A stretch of 64,000 bases of DNA from positions 1 through 64,000 of the forward strand of contig NZ_JAEMUI010000018.1 in the NCBI RefSeq assembly GCF_016461715.1, read 5' to 3'. The notes under the pieces are model-generated. The model was not told the origin of the DNA, searched no databases, and saw nothing but the letters and a program-made list of their open reading frames with translations. The position numbers were made by a program, and so were the translations under genes. Below, one piece after another: positions 7,431-16,239 of the stretch (position 1 is the stretch's first letter; each line of letters starts with the position of its first letter). The DNA is from Marinomonas spartinae (GTDB lineage: Bacteria > Pseudomonadota > Gammaproteobacteria > Pseudomonadales > Marinomonadaceae).

Positions 7431-9326
7431 ATGTCCCTTTCTCTACGCACTCGCCTATTGAGTGTCAGTATACTCTCACTGGTTATCACTACAGGGTATC
7501 TCGTATCAGAAACTGCCTCATCCTTAACGGAACAAATGCACAACACCCTGCTGTCGGACATTAGCCATACGGCCAATGCCTATGGTAACAATGTAAGTGA
7601 CTGGTTGGACAGTCACAAAAAAACTGCTGCATCACTCGCACATACACTTGAAAACCATCCTGATTTATCTCCTTATCCGGCCATCCATCAAGCCTATGAG
7701 TCTGGGGGATTTTCCATCGTCTACTATGGTAACAATGATGGAAAAATGTATCGCCAAGACCCAGCATTAGATGCAAAGCGTCCAGATTACGACCCAAGAC
7801 AAAAAAGCTGGTACAAAGAAGCCATGAGTGTTGGTAAAGCGGCGACCTATGGCCCGACGATGAGTTCAACAACGAAAGAGCTCTCTATTCGTTTGGCCGC
7901 ACCCGTTTATAAACAAGGAACCTTATTTGGTATCGTTGGTGCCAATCTAACCTTGAACCAATTATCCCAACAGCTTGCAGAAATGACCATTCCAGGCAAT
8001 GGTAAAGCCATGATTGTCTCGACTAAAAATGACATTATTGCTGACCCTAACCTAGAGCAGGTGATGAAAAAAGCGGCATCCATTTCTCCTCTTTTTACTT
8101 CTGCTTCTTTAGAAAAGATGGACGCTGAAAACACATTGGAAGAAGCGGATCTCAATGGTGAAACCGTCTTTACCTATGTCCATAGAATTCCCAATACTGA
8201 TTGGTTGTTGGTCTTTAGCATGGACAAGAAGATGCTAATGGAACATGTGTACAGTGTTATTACGCGTCAGTTAGTTATTGCCGCGATCTTGATCATCGCC
8301 TTTATCGTCTTCTTGTATTGGTTATTTAAAGTATTATTCAGTGATTTGAATCGTGTCTCTACTGCCTTGCAAGAAATATCAAAAGGAAAAGGCGATCTAC
8401 GGGCTCGTATCGAAGTCAAACACATGGATGAAATCGGTATACTTGCTACTGGGTTTAATGACTTTGTTAGCCATATGCATGGGGTAGTTGAACGCCTTAA
8501 AGGCATGTCTAATAATCTGGCTGTAGAAGCGAAACACGTTGCTCATTCTGCAACAGAAAGCGCCTCTCGAGTGAATACGCAACAGCAAGAAATTGATATG
8601 GTTGCGTCTGCGGTTACTGAAATGGCCACCGCGACGCACGAAATTGCTGGCAATGCCGAACAAACCGCAAAAGCTGCTACCGACTCTGTTAAATTAGGTG
8701 AAATGGGCAGCCAACAGGTTCAACAAAGTCGCAACTCGATTTACGAACTGGCTAATGAAGTCAATCTCGCGACAGAACAAATTGCCGCTTTGGATCATCA
8801 TGCCCAGCAAATCAGTGGCATTCTTTTGACCATTACAGGTATTGCTGAGCAAACCAATCTATTGGCACTTAACGCAGCCATTGAGGCGGCCCGTGCTGGG
8901 GAACATGGCCGTGGCTTTGCCGTCGTAGCGGACGAAGTACGTACCCTGTCTCAGCGCACCCATGCGTCGACAGAAGAAATTCAGAAAATGATTGAACTAC
9001 TGCAAGAGCAAACCACGAAAGCCGTGAAGTCCATGGAAAACAGCAGTAAAAAAGTACAAACCAGTGTACAAGACGCGGATGCAGCCACGGAATCATTGAA
9101 AGAAATCGCCAGCGCCATAATAAGTATTTCTGACATGGCCACTCAGATTGCCACCGCAGCGGAAGAACAAACCGCCGTAACAAATGAGATCAGCCAAAAC
9201 AGTGAAGTCATTCGTCAAATGGCCACACAACTGGCACAAGAAAGCAAGTTTGGTGAAGATCAGTCTAAACGTTTAAACCACTTAGCTAGCCAAGTAGATC
9301 ACGAAGTCGGACAGTTTCAGATTTAA
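7431..9326 (+). CDS. Methyl-accepting chemotaxis protein with dCache sensor
   Basis: This 631-residue receptor has a first membrane helix (about 8-28), a large periplasmic double-Cache domain (about 35-265; [14 protein letters not shown] pattern seen as [12 protein letters not shown]), a second membrane helix (about 280-300), HAMP (about 302-355) and a cytoplasmic signalling hairpin with the invariant tip [19 protein letters not shown]. It lacks the C-terminal pentapeptide used to tether CheR/CheB. The start at 7431 has a TCTGGAG ribosome site 8 bases upstream; an in-frame ATG at 7392 is inside a terminator stem. It sits behind the organic-acid permease, so it may sense the same substrate. 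Confidence 0.92.
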   Translation: MSLSLRTRLLSVSILSLVITTGYLVSETASSLTEQMHNTLLSDISHTANAYGNNVSDWLDSHKKTAASLAHTLENHPDLSPYPAIHQAYESGGFSIVYYGNNDGKMYRQDPALDAKRPDYDPRQKSWYKEAMSVGKAATYGPTMSSTTKELSIRLAAPVYKQGTLFGIVGANLTLNQLSQQLAEMTIPGNGKAMIVSTKNDIIADPNLEQVMKKAASISPLFTSASLEKMDAENTLEEADLNGETVFTYVHRIPNTDWLLVFSMDKKMLMEHVYSVITRQLVIAAILIIAFIVFLYWLFKVLFSDLNRVSTALQEISKGKGDLRARIEVKHMDEIGILATGFNDFVSHMHGVVERLKGMSNNLAVEAKHVAHSATESASRVNTQQQEIDMVASAVTEMATATHEIAGNAEQTAKAATDSVKLGEMGSQQVQQSRNSIYELANEVNLATEQIAALDHHAQQISGILLTITGIAEQTNLLALNAAIEAARAGEHGRGFAVVADEVRTLSQRTHASTEEIQKMIELLQEQTTKAVKSMENSSKKVQTSVQDADAATESLKEIASAIISISDMATQIATAAEEQTAVTNEISQNSEVIRQMATQLAQESKFGEDQSKRLNHLASQVDHEVGQFQI

Positions 9327-9375
9327 TGCTCGGCCCTAAACGGACTAAGCACGCGTATTAAACAATAGATCCCCA

Positions 9376-9409
9376 AAGCATCATGACTGGCTTGTCATGG
9401 TGCTTTTTT
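9376..9409 (+). terminator. Terminator after the MCP gene
   Basis: A 12-bp stem with one G-T pair (AAGCATCATGAC, complement at 9394-9405) is followed by six T residues. Confidence 0.8.
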
Positions 9410-9439
9410 ATTGGCGACAGCTTTTTATTAGCAACCTCT

Positions 9440-9853
9440 CTAGGTTAAATCCTCAATATTCGTTAGCACCCAAGCACTGTTGTGTTGAGTAAAGCCGACT
9501 TTAGGGTAGTAGTTAACAGCCTGAGGCGCCGATAACAGAATCAGTGAACATTTCGGTTGTAACGCTTCTTTGGTCATGCGGATAAGGGTTTTACCAATAC
9601 CGGACGCTTGGACTGCTTCATCCACCGCCAAATCGGATAAATAACAGCAAAATGCAAAATCCGTTACGGAACGCGCCACTCCCACCAATTGCTCCCCTTG
9701 CCAGGCCGTAATTAAAAGGTTGGCATATTTGAGCATGGTTTCAACCGTTTCCACATCCTGAATCGGTCGACGGGCACCTAAGGTCGTTTTGGATAACAGT
9801 TCGATAAACTGAGCAGCGGTAATAGCCTGATTCACCTTGTATTTAATGGTCAT
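9440..9853 (-). CDS. GNAT-family N-acetyltransferase
   Basis: The 137-residue protein has the GNAT fold: a beta strand with VGVARSVTDFAFCCYLSDLAVDEAVQ, then the acetyl-CoA pyrophosphate loop Q-A-S-G-I-G-K-T-L, and a C-terminal NYYPKVGF segment. Substrate is not predictable. A longer in-frame reading to 9970 exists, but ATG 9853 is preceded by a GAGGGCG ribosome-like site and gives normal family length. It is divergent from the metallo-hydrolase at 10047. Confidence 0.85.
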   Translation of the reverse strand: MTIKYKVNQAITAAQFIELLSKTTLGARRPIQDVETVETMLKYANLLITAWQGEQLVGVARSVTDFAFCCYLSDLAVDEAVQASGIGKTLIRMTKEALQPKCSLILLSAPQAVNYYPKVGFTQHNSAWVLTNIEDLT

Positions 9854-10046
9854 TAAAGACGCCCTCGCAGCAGCATGTAAAGTCACAGCATAGAAGATTT
9901 TTAGCACTAGTGATACGGGTAAACTCTTGCTATGAGCGAAGACAGGTCTAGAAAAGAGTAGCGCATACAAAAGCAGCCCTGTATTGTAATTTATTCATTG
10001 ATCCAAATATTATTAGATGTCCTTTCTTTGAAGAAACAGGGTATTT

Positions 10047-11174
10047 ATGTTGCTACTAAAACTGCTTTTCTCCTTACTCATACTCTTTGCTATTTTAGTG
10101 TACGTGGTCAATATAACCCTTGTTGCCAAGGTCAAACCGCAAAACGCGAACACGGCTGCACCTTACCAGCAGGGACGTTTTCGCAATCACGCCCCATCCA
10201 CGCCTCGGTCTTTGTTGGATGCCGTTCGCTTGTGGATTCGCTTTTTCACAGAGAAAAAAGTGGATACTAAACCCGATATCAAAATTCCTGTTCGGCCACT
10301 GCGCCAACAGCATTTAACCAGCCTTAGTGACAGCACCATACATATCGTCAAACTCGGTCACTCATCGGTTTTGCTCAAGGTGTATGGTGAATATTGGCTA
10401 TTAGACCCCGTCTTTTCTGAACGGGCTTCTCCTTTTCAATTTATTGGCCCACAGCGCTTTCATACCCCACCACTCTCTTTAGCTGAATTGCCTAAACTGG
10501 ATAAAGTACTCATCTCCCATAATCATTATGATCATTTAGACAAAGCCAGTATCAGGCTGCTAGCAGGGAAAACAGAGCGGTTCTTTGTGCCAATTGGTGT
10601 GGATGGGGATTTAGAAAAATGGGGCGTCCCGACCAGTAAAATCAAGACATTCGACTGGTGGCAAGAGGAACAAACCAGCCAGGGTATGGTTGCCTTTACT
10701 CCCTGTCAGCATTTTTCTGGTCGCGGTATCGGCGATAGTAACAGCACGTTATGGGGGTCTTGGGTTATAAAAACCCCACAACACAGCCTTTATTTCAGCG
10801 GAGATTCAGGTTACTTTGCGGGTTTTAAACAGATTGGTGAGACCTATGGCCCATTCGATCTCACTATGATAGAAACGGGCGCCTACGACAAAGACTGGGC
10901 CACTATTCACATGAAACCAGAAGAGAGTGTTCAGGCACATATCGACCTTAAAGGAAAGGTGATGATGCCGATTCATAATGGCACCTTCGATCTGGCGTTT
11001 CACACTTGGCATGACCCTTTTGACCGTGTCGTTGCCGCCGCAAAACAACAGGATGTGGACTTAACCACACCCGAGTTTGGGCAGATATTCTCGATTAATG
11101 ACCCAGCCAAACTTCAGATGTGGTGGACTGCAACAATAAACAATAAAGGGGAAATGTCCGACAATCCCACCTAG
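10047..11174 (+). CDS. Metallo-beta-lactamase-fold hydrolase, NAPE-PLD/UlaG-like, membrane anchored
   Basis: The 375-residue protein starts with an uncleaved hydrophobic helix (about 3-26) and continues with a metallo-beta-lactamase fold: metal motif S-H-N-H-Y-D-H-L-D, a second His in TPCQHFSGRG, Asp in YFSGDSGY, and late His in MPIHNGTFDLAFH. Spacing and the conserved W-G-S-W-V motif match the N-acylphosphatidylethanolamine phospholipase D-like / UlaG-like branch, which contains phosphodiesterases and lactonases. It is probably attached to the inner membrane. Substrate is unknown. It has no obvious operon partner. Confidence 0.85.
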   Translation: MLLLKLLFSLLILFAILVYVVNITLVAKVKPQNANTAAPYQQGRFRNHAPSTPRSLLDAVRLWIRFFTEKKVDTKPDIKIPVRPLRQQHLTSLSDSTIHIVKLGHSSVLLKVYGEYWLLDPVFSERASPFQFIGPQRFHTPPLSLAELPKLDKVLISHNHYDHLDKASIRLLAGKTERFFVPIGVDGDLEKWGVPTSKIKTFDWWQEEQTSQGMVAFTPCQHFSGRGIGDSNSTLWGSWVIKTPQHSLYFSGDSGYFAGFKQIGETYGPFDLTMIETGAYDKDWATIHMKPEESVQAHIDLKGKVMMPIHNGTFDLAFHTWHDPFDRVVAAAKQQDVDLTTPEFGQIFSINDPAKLQMWWTATINNKGEMSDNPT

Positions 11175-11608
11175 TATAAGTCTAACTTAGTGCCCCATGT
11201 CTCACATTGTAAGGGTCTACTCTCTGTTTTTGTATGCGGTTAAGCCGTAAGGGCCGCCGTATGCGTGCCTGTTTTTATCCTTTTTGTATGCTTACTTCTT
11301 CCCTATAAAAATTTGTAATGATTGATGTCGGTCAATTTTATTCCTTCTGATCTGAGTACTATTTTAATCGAGGATACTGATTATAGGTATTGAACGGACG
11401 CTCTTAATACCAAGTTGTTGGATTTCTTAGGTTACTAACTTTAGCGCATAAATTGTGGTAGCTATCTAATTCATCATTGTCTTAAGAAGAGACCTTTGCA
11501 TGATCGTGCAAACGTCTCAAGAAATTGAATTCAGCTCGTAAGGATGGATAAGATGAAAAGTTGTGTATCGGAAAGTGGTACGAATCAAAAAGCGGGGGTG
11601 TATTTGCC
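11175..11608. other. 434-bp gap with a mini repeat and a short leader reading frame
   Basis: Between the metallo-hydrolase and the proton ATPase there is no full gene. The stretch holds the 30-bp inverted-repeat element at 11489-11518 and a possible 19-codon leader frame from 11553 whose TGA overlaps the ATPase ATG. Confidence 0.6.
11489..11518. mobile_element. 30-bp minimal MITE-like element with 5-bp target duplication
   Basis: Two 12-bp arms (GAGACCTTTGCA and, inverted, GAGACGTTTGCA) enclose six bases. AAGAA flanks the element on both sides (11484-11488 and 11519-11523). The arms match the ends of the 112-bp element at 16041-16152. Confidence 0.65.
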
Positions 11609-11612
11609 ATGA
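11553..11612 (+). CDS. Possible 19-residue leader peptide of the proton ATPase
   Basis: An ATG at 11553 follows an AAGG ribosome-like site by 8 bases and opens a 19-codon frame (MKSCVSESGTNQKAGVYLP). Its TGA overlaps the ATPase ATG as ATGA (11609-11612), the geometry of translational coupling. There is no homology evidence, so this is a candidate only. Confidence 0.3.
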   Translation: MKSCVSESGTNQKAGVYLP

Positions 11613-14152
11613 CAGAGACACCTGCCTCCAAAGATTTCACCAAACTGCCTATAGAAGAGGTTCTTAGCGAACTGAATGTGGATCCTGATCAAGGATTGAC
11701 TCAGCAGGAAGCGCAGCAACGTTTGTCTTCCTATGGTCCCAATGCGCTTCCTGAGGAAGAAACTCGTTTCTGGAAAAAAATCATCGGCTACTTTGTTGGC
11801 CCCATTGCTTTTATGATTGAAGCCGCTGCTCTGGTGTCTTTATTTTTGGGCGATTGGGCCGATTTTTTCATTATCTTTGGCCTACTGCTATTTAATGCAG
11901 GTCTTGAGTTGTATCAGGACAGTAAGGCCAGTAATGCGTTAGCAGTACTGAAAAACTCTCTAGCGCCCCAAGCCACTGTGCTGCGTGATGGTGGGTTTCA
12001 GGTAATCGATGCGGCGACTCTGGTGCCCGGAGATATTGTAAAAATCCGTATAGGAGGCATAGTACCAGCGGATTTAAGACTGGTCGGTGGGGATTACGCC
12101 TCTATTGACCAATCGGCCCTGACCGGGGAATCCTTACCCGTCAGCAAAAAAGTGGGCGACAGCGCCTATTCGGGCAGTGTGGTCAAACAAGGGGAGATGA
12201 CCGCTGTGGTCATCGGCACCGGGCTTAATACCTTCTTTGGCCGCACCGCGAAATTAGTAGCAGGTGCTGGCTCAGTCAGTCAGGCGCAAACCGCCATGTT
12301 TCAGATTGGTAATTTCCTTATCGTGGTGGCGGTGATTTTAGCGCTCATTATGGTGGCGGTGCAGGTATATCATGATGTGGTGGTAACCAGCACTTGGGAT
12401 GTGAAAGATGTCTTAAGTATCTTGCAATTTGTGCTGGTGCTTTTGGTAGCCTCCATTCCGGTGGCCATGCCAGCGGTATTTTCTATTACCATGGCACTTG
12501 GTGCGTTAGCACTTTCCAAAGAAAAGGCCATTGTCTCGCAGCTTTCTTCCATCGATGAAATGGCAGGGGCCGATATTCTCTGTTCTGACAAAACCGGCAC
12601 GTTAACGAAAAATATTCTGACCCTTGGCGATCCGATTGCGATGAATGGAACGGCCCCTGAGGCGATTATTCTGGCTGGAGTGCTTGCTTCCCACGCAGAA
12701 GACGGGGATGCCATCGATAGTGCTGTGATGAATGCTTTACCCGATAAATCATTATTAGCGTCTTATCAGGTTGAATCCTTTACCCCGTTTGATCCGGTAT
12801 CTAAACGTACCATGGCAAAAGTCGTGGATTCTGAGGGGCGGCATTTTTCAGTTTCCAAAGGCGCTCCCCAGGCCATTGTGGAACTTTGCCAAGCTACCAA
12901 AGAGATCGAAGAAACGGTCAATAAAGAAGTCTCTGCTTTAGCGGCCAAAGGTTACCGGGCTCTTGGTGTAGCTCGCTCGGATGAGAGCGGTGCCTGGACG
13001 CTGCTGGGTATCCTGCCGATGTTTGATCCGCCACGGGACGACTCCAAATCCACCATAGAAAGTGTGCGCGAGAAAGGCGTTGCGGTGAAAATGATCACTG
13101 GCGACGATACCGCGATTGCAAAAGAAACCGCCCGTCAGCTGGGATTGGGAACCAATATACTGACGGCGGCGGATGTGTTTCCCCCTGATATGGACCCAGA
13201 TCATGTGCCAGCCCCGATTGCTCAGCAGATTCTGGCCGCTGATGGCTTTGCCCGGGTATTTCCTGAACATAAATACGCCATTGTGAAAACCTTTCAGAAA
13301 AATGGCCATCTGGTGGCCATGACTGGCGATGGCGTCAACGATGCTCCCGCTTTGAAACAGGCCGATTGCGGGATTGCCGTATCCGGTGCCACCGACGCGG
13401 CTCGCGGCGCAGCGGCGCTGATTCTGACAGCTCCCGGTTTGTCGGTGATACAAAATGCCATTGATGAAGCTCGGCGCATCTTTGAGCGTATTACCAGTTA
13501 CACCATTTACCGGGTCGCACTGACCATGGATATTATGTTTCTAGTAGTACTGGCGACTATTTTCCTGCATTTTCGGGCGTTAACACCGATTATGATCGTC
13601 ATTATGTCGTTACTTGATGATATTCCAATCATGACAGTGGCCTATGACAATAATAAAGTCTCGCCCAGTCCGATCCGTTGGCGTATGTCCAGATTGTTGA
13701 CCGTATCCGCAGTGTTGGGCTTTTTCTCCGTGGTACAGTCATTTGGTTTGCTGCTGATTGGTATGGCCTTAATGCATGGGCCCCATGCCCAGGCATTGGG
13801 TTTAATCGACGAGGCTCATCTGCAATCCATGATGTTCCTGCAGCTGGTCGCTGGTGGCCACTTACTCATGCTGGTAAGTCGCAAAGACGACTGGTTTCTG
13901 AAACCGCCTTATCCGGCCACTCCTTTACTGATTGCCATTATCTTGACCCAACTGGTGGCGGTATTCATGTGCGGTTTCGGCATACTGGTGCCACAAATCC
14001 CTTGGTCCTTAATTGGCCTGGTTTGGATTTATCTACTGGTCTGGTTATTTATCATGGGTGGGGTGCGAGTCGCCATTGACCATGTGCTGGATAACCGCAG
14101 CGCTCGACGCGTCCGATCCATTAAATATGTTAATACACCCCTCAATCATTGA
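11609..14152 (+). CDS. Plasma-membrane proton-efflux P-type ATPase (P3A)
   Basis: The 847-residue protein carries all P-type landmarks: actuator motif TGES, phosphorylation site DKTGT (Asp about 327), MITGDDT, the hinge TGDGVNDAP, and about 10 membrane helices including the P-A-V-F-S-I-T region after helix 4. Absence of heavy-metal N-terminal domains and overall pattern (SGATDAARGAAALILT) match H+-exporting P3A ATPases, here a cytoplasmic-membrane proton pump. ATG 11609 is chosen over an upstream TTG because a G-rich ribosome site precedes it and the family begins here. By eye the gene is richer in GC than its neighbours, hinting at transfer. A repeat remnant lies on each side. Confidence 0.93.
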   Translation: MTETPASKDFTKLPIEEVLSELNVDPDQGLTQQEAQQRLSSYGPNALPEEETRFWKKIIGYFVGPIAFMIEAAALVSLFLGDWADFFIIFGLLLFNAGLELYQDSKASNALAVLKNSLAPQATVLRDGGFQVIDAATLVPGDIVKIRIGGIVPADLRLVGGDYASIDQSALTGESLPVSKKVGDSAYSGSVVKQGEMTAVVIGTGLNTFFGRTAKLVAGAGSVSQAQTAMFQIGNFLIVVAVILALIMVAVQVYHDVVVTSTWDVKDVLSILQFVLVLLVASIPVAMPAVFSITMALGALALSKEKAIVSQLSSIDEMAGADILCSDKTGTLTKNILTLGDPIAMNGTAPEAIILAGVLASHAEDGDAIDSAVMNALPDKSLLASYQVESFTPFDPVSKRTMAKVVDSEGRHFSVSKGAPQAIVELCQATKEIEETVNKEVSALAAKGYRALGVARSDESGAWTLLGILPMFDPPRDDSKSTIESVREKGVAVKMITGDDTAIAKETARQLGLGTNILTAADVFPPDMDPDHVPAPIAQQILAADGFARVFPEHKYAIVKTFQKNGHLVAMTGDGVNDAPALKQADCGIAVSGATDAARGAAALILTAPGLSVIQNAIDEARRIFERITSYTIYRVALTMDIMFLVVLATIFLHFRALTPIMIVIMSLLDDIPIMTVAYDNNKVSPSPIRWRMSRLLTVSAVLGFFSVVQSFGLLLIGMALMHGPHAQALGLIDEAHLQSMMFLQLVAGGHLLMLVSRKDDWFLKPPYPATPLLIAIILTQLVAVFMCGFGILVPQIPWSLIGLVWIYLLVWLFIMGGVRVAIDHVLDNRSARRVRSIKYVNTPLNH

Positions 14153-14221
14153 GTGGTGTACGACTTGAAACGGGCTTTACAGCCTGCTCACAGTTAAAAA
14201 GCTGAAAATCATTACAATCCA

Positions 14222-14245
14222 GGGAGCCGTAATGGCTCCCTTTTA
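14222..14245 (+). terminator. Terminator of the proton ATPase gene
   Basis: GGGAGCC (14222-14228) pairs with GGCTCCC (14234-14240), followed by TTTT. Confidence 0.85.
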
Positions 14246-14275
14246 TTAAAAACATTTCTTATCATTGCGATATGT

Positions 14276-14315
14276 TGAAAGCCTAAGACTTAGACGGTTT
14301 ATCCCCCTTCCCTAG
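14276..14315. repeat. Solo end of a repeat family also present at 54215-54480
   Basis: AAAGCCTAAGACTTAGACG followed by a pyrimidine-rich stretch ending TTCCCT is similar along about 40 bp to the right end of the larger element at 54215-54480. No second end is seen nearby, so this would be a decayed or solo terminus. Confidence 0.4.
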
Positions 14316-14327
14316 GCCATTAAACGA

Positions 14328-16016
14328 TTACGACTTAGGCCATAAAGAAGGTACATGGAACCGTTTATCCAATGAGTTGCTAAACCAACGACCATTCAAT
14401 ACTTGATCAATCATCTCCTGCTTTGCCTGATCGGAAAGATGATGGTCCTTCGCCATAGCATCCAGTAAAACGGCTTCGTCATAGGATTTGGAAGACATCT
14501 GGATCAAGGCTTTATGTCGATTAGCATTCAGGACCAATAAGGATTGACCTTGATTGTCATGCTTAGGAGACCAAGGCAGCCAGCGTACCAAATGCTGACC
14601 ATTGGGGTTCCCCGTGCGGATAAAATGGGCTAAATAGCGACGAAACTGCTTAGATAAATCCACCGCACCGGGTTGCTGGAACACCTTACCAAGTAATGCT
14701 TGACGCCATGTTCGATCCAGTAATGGCATGAACACCCCGTGAAATGCTCCCAGCAATGCCATCTGTTCGTTTCGGGTGACCAAAGGATCATCTCCAAAGG
14801 CCACTTCTGTGGCGTAAATGGGGGCTTTATAATGGGCAAACATTCTCTGAGCGGACTGTTGCACATTAAATAAACTATAAAGTTTTCCGCCGTAGTGATA
14901 AACGAACTGATATTTCGTGAGCATATCAGGATCATTCATTAAGGTGCCATCATGCCATGCTTTAACAAAATAGGGATCCGTCAAAGCAAAGATCGAAAAC
15001 TCGGTTTGTCCCGATAACATAATCACTGGCACACTATTGTAATCTGTGGTTGCAAAACCTTGCTTAGGGATCACCGCCCCATCTCGATACAAATGCGGGA
15101 AATGACTCATGCGGATCCCTGCACCTTTCATTAATGGTGCTAATTGCTCAGCTGGCAATTGTTGTAGATAATCACGGACCGCTTTACCACCACTGGCGAG
15201 CCATGCCTGGGCAGAAGCGATATTTGGTTGGATATGATCACGAACAACCAATGGCGCAAATGCCTGACGAAAGACCTGCTGGCTTGGTGCAACGGGGGCA
15301 GTGGTCATACCGCCACTAAAGACAATGGCGTGCTGAAATTTCCCTTTGAATAAAGGCGAAATCAACATTGCCATCACATCACGTCCGCCCGCCGAAAATC
15401 CAGCAACGGTCACTTGGTCGGCTCGGCCACCAAAGTGTTGGATGTTTTGATGTACCCACTGTAGGGCTGCCAGTTGATCTAACAAACCAAAGTTACCTGA
15501 GGCTTGTATTGGCTGCTCTGTTTTTAATGCTTTGAGCGGATTAAACCCTAATACCCCTAATCGATAATTCACTTGTACGATGACCGCATTCAATGCTTTG
15601 GCCAATGCTTGAGGGTTAAACTCATGGGCTTCGCCCGTTTGGTTATTACCGCCGTGAATATAGACTAAAACGGGCAGCTCATGCTTAGCGTGCTCAGGGC
15701 GATAAACATCTAGATTCAAACAATCTTCTTTTCCTTCAAACTTACCTTGTTGCCACTGGGGACAAATTGCCCCCTCTTGTGTTGCTTGAAAGGTACCTTG
15801 AATGGGTTTAGCTGGCTGAGGTAATTGCCAACGCAATGCCCCTATAGGAGCTTGTGCATAAGGAATGCCTAAAAAAGCATCCACCCCTTGCTCACTTTTA
15901 CCAACCACTTTAGCCGTGTCTGAGAGCGAAACGACGGGGTTTGCTAGTACCGTGGCGGCAAACATTGCCGTTAATCCAATGAATAGCCCGCGCTTAAGGA
16001 CGTATTGAATGCGCAT
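14328..16016 (-). CDS. Secreted carboxylesterase, type-B family
   Basis: The 562-residue protein has a signal peptide (about 1-26, ending A-T-V-L-A-N), an early Cys pair (85 and 99) in the ICPQW/EDCLNLDVYRP context, oxyanion loop YIHGG, and the nucleophile elbow G-F-S-A-G-G with Ser208; most relatives have Glu before the Ser, here Phe. It should hydrolyse carboxylic esters in the periplasm or outside the cell. A second esterase of the tannase type lies just upstream on the same strand, separated by a terminator and a 112-bp MITE, so the two are probably transcribed separately. Confidence 0.88.
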   Translation of the reverse strand: MRIQYVLKRGLFIGLTAMFAATVLANPVVSLSDTAKVVGKSEQGVDAFLGIPYAQAPIGALRWQLPQPAKPIQGTFQATQEGAICPQWQQGKFEGKEDCLNLDVYRPEHAKHELPVLVYIHGGNNQTGEAHEFNPQALAKALNAVIVQVNYRLGVLGFNPLKALKTEQPIQASGNFGLLDQLAALQWVHQNIQHFGGRADQVTVAGFSAGGRDVMAMLISPLFKGKFQHAIVFSGGMTTAPVAPSQQVFRQAFAPLVVRDHIQPNIASAQAWLASGGKAVRDYLQQLPAEQLAPLMKGAGIRMSHFPHLYRDGAVIPKQGFATTDYNSVPVIMLSGQTEFSIFALTDPYFVKAWHDGTLMNDPDMLTKYQFVYHYGGKLYSLFNVQQSAQRMFAHYKAPIYATEVAFGDDPLVTRNEQMALLGAFHGVFMPLLDRTWRQALLGKVFQQPGAVDLSKQFRRYLAHFIRTGNPNGQHLVRWLPWSPKHDNQGQSLLVLNANRHKALIQMSSKSYDEAVLLDAMAKDHHLSDQAKQEMIDQVLNGRWFSNSLDKRFHVPSLWPKS

Positions 16017-16040
16017 ATTTTATCCTTCCATGTTTATTGT

Positions 16041-16152
16041 GAGACTTTTGCACGACTACTGCGCTTGCCAATACTTTGTTAAAAACAGACTCAAAATGCT
16101 CGTCTGTTTTTGCCGCGTCTTGGCGTTGCTCGTGACATCGTGCAAAGGTCTC
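16041..16152. mobile_element. 112-bp MITE with terminal inverted repeats and 5-bp duplication
   Basis: The ends GAGACTTTTGCACGA and (inverted) GAGACCTTTGCACGA agree in 14 of 15 bases. ATTGT flanks both sides (16036-16040 and 16153-16157). The middle holds a perfect AAAAACAGAC/GTCTGTTTTT inverted repeat. There is no coding capacity. It sits 24 bp upstream of the carboxylesterase ATG, so it may carry that gene's promoter. Confidence 0.8.
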
Positions 16153-16182
16153 ATTGTTTTTCTTTTATTAAAAAAAGAAGTG

Positions 16183-16216
16183 TGCCAAATACAATCTAGC
16201 TAGACTGCATTTGGCA
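16183..16216 (-). terminator. Terminator of the tannase-family gene
   Basis: Two 17-base arms beginning TGCCAAAT match at 15 positions; on the minus strand the hairpin is followed a few bases later by a run of T. Confidence 0.75.
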
Positions 16217-16239
16217 ATGATCAAAATTTCCTCTCTATA

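Noticed and set aside
12938..13453. 171-codon minus-strand frame inside the proton ATPase gene
   Set aside because: Antisense to a well-conserved catalytic region; a by-product of codon bias.
16009..16203. Plus-strand 64-codon frame across the MITE
   Set aside because: It spans the inverted repeats of the element, has no ribosome site and no protein-like pattern.
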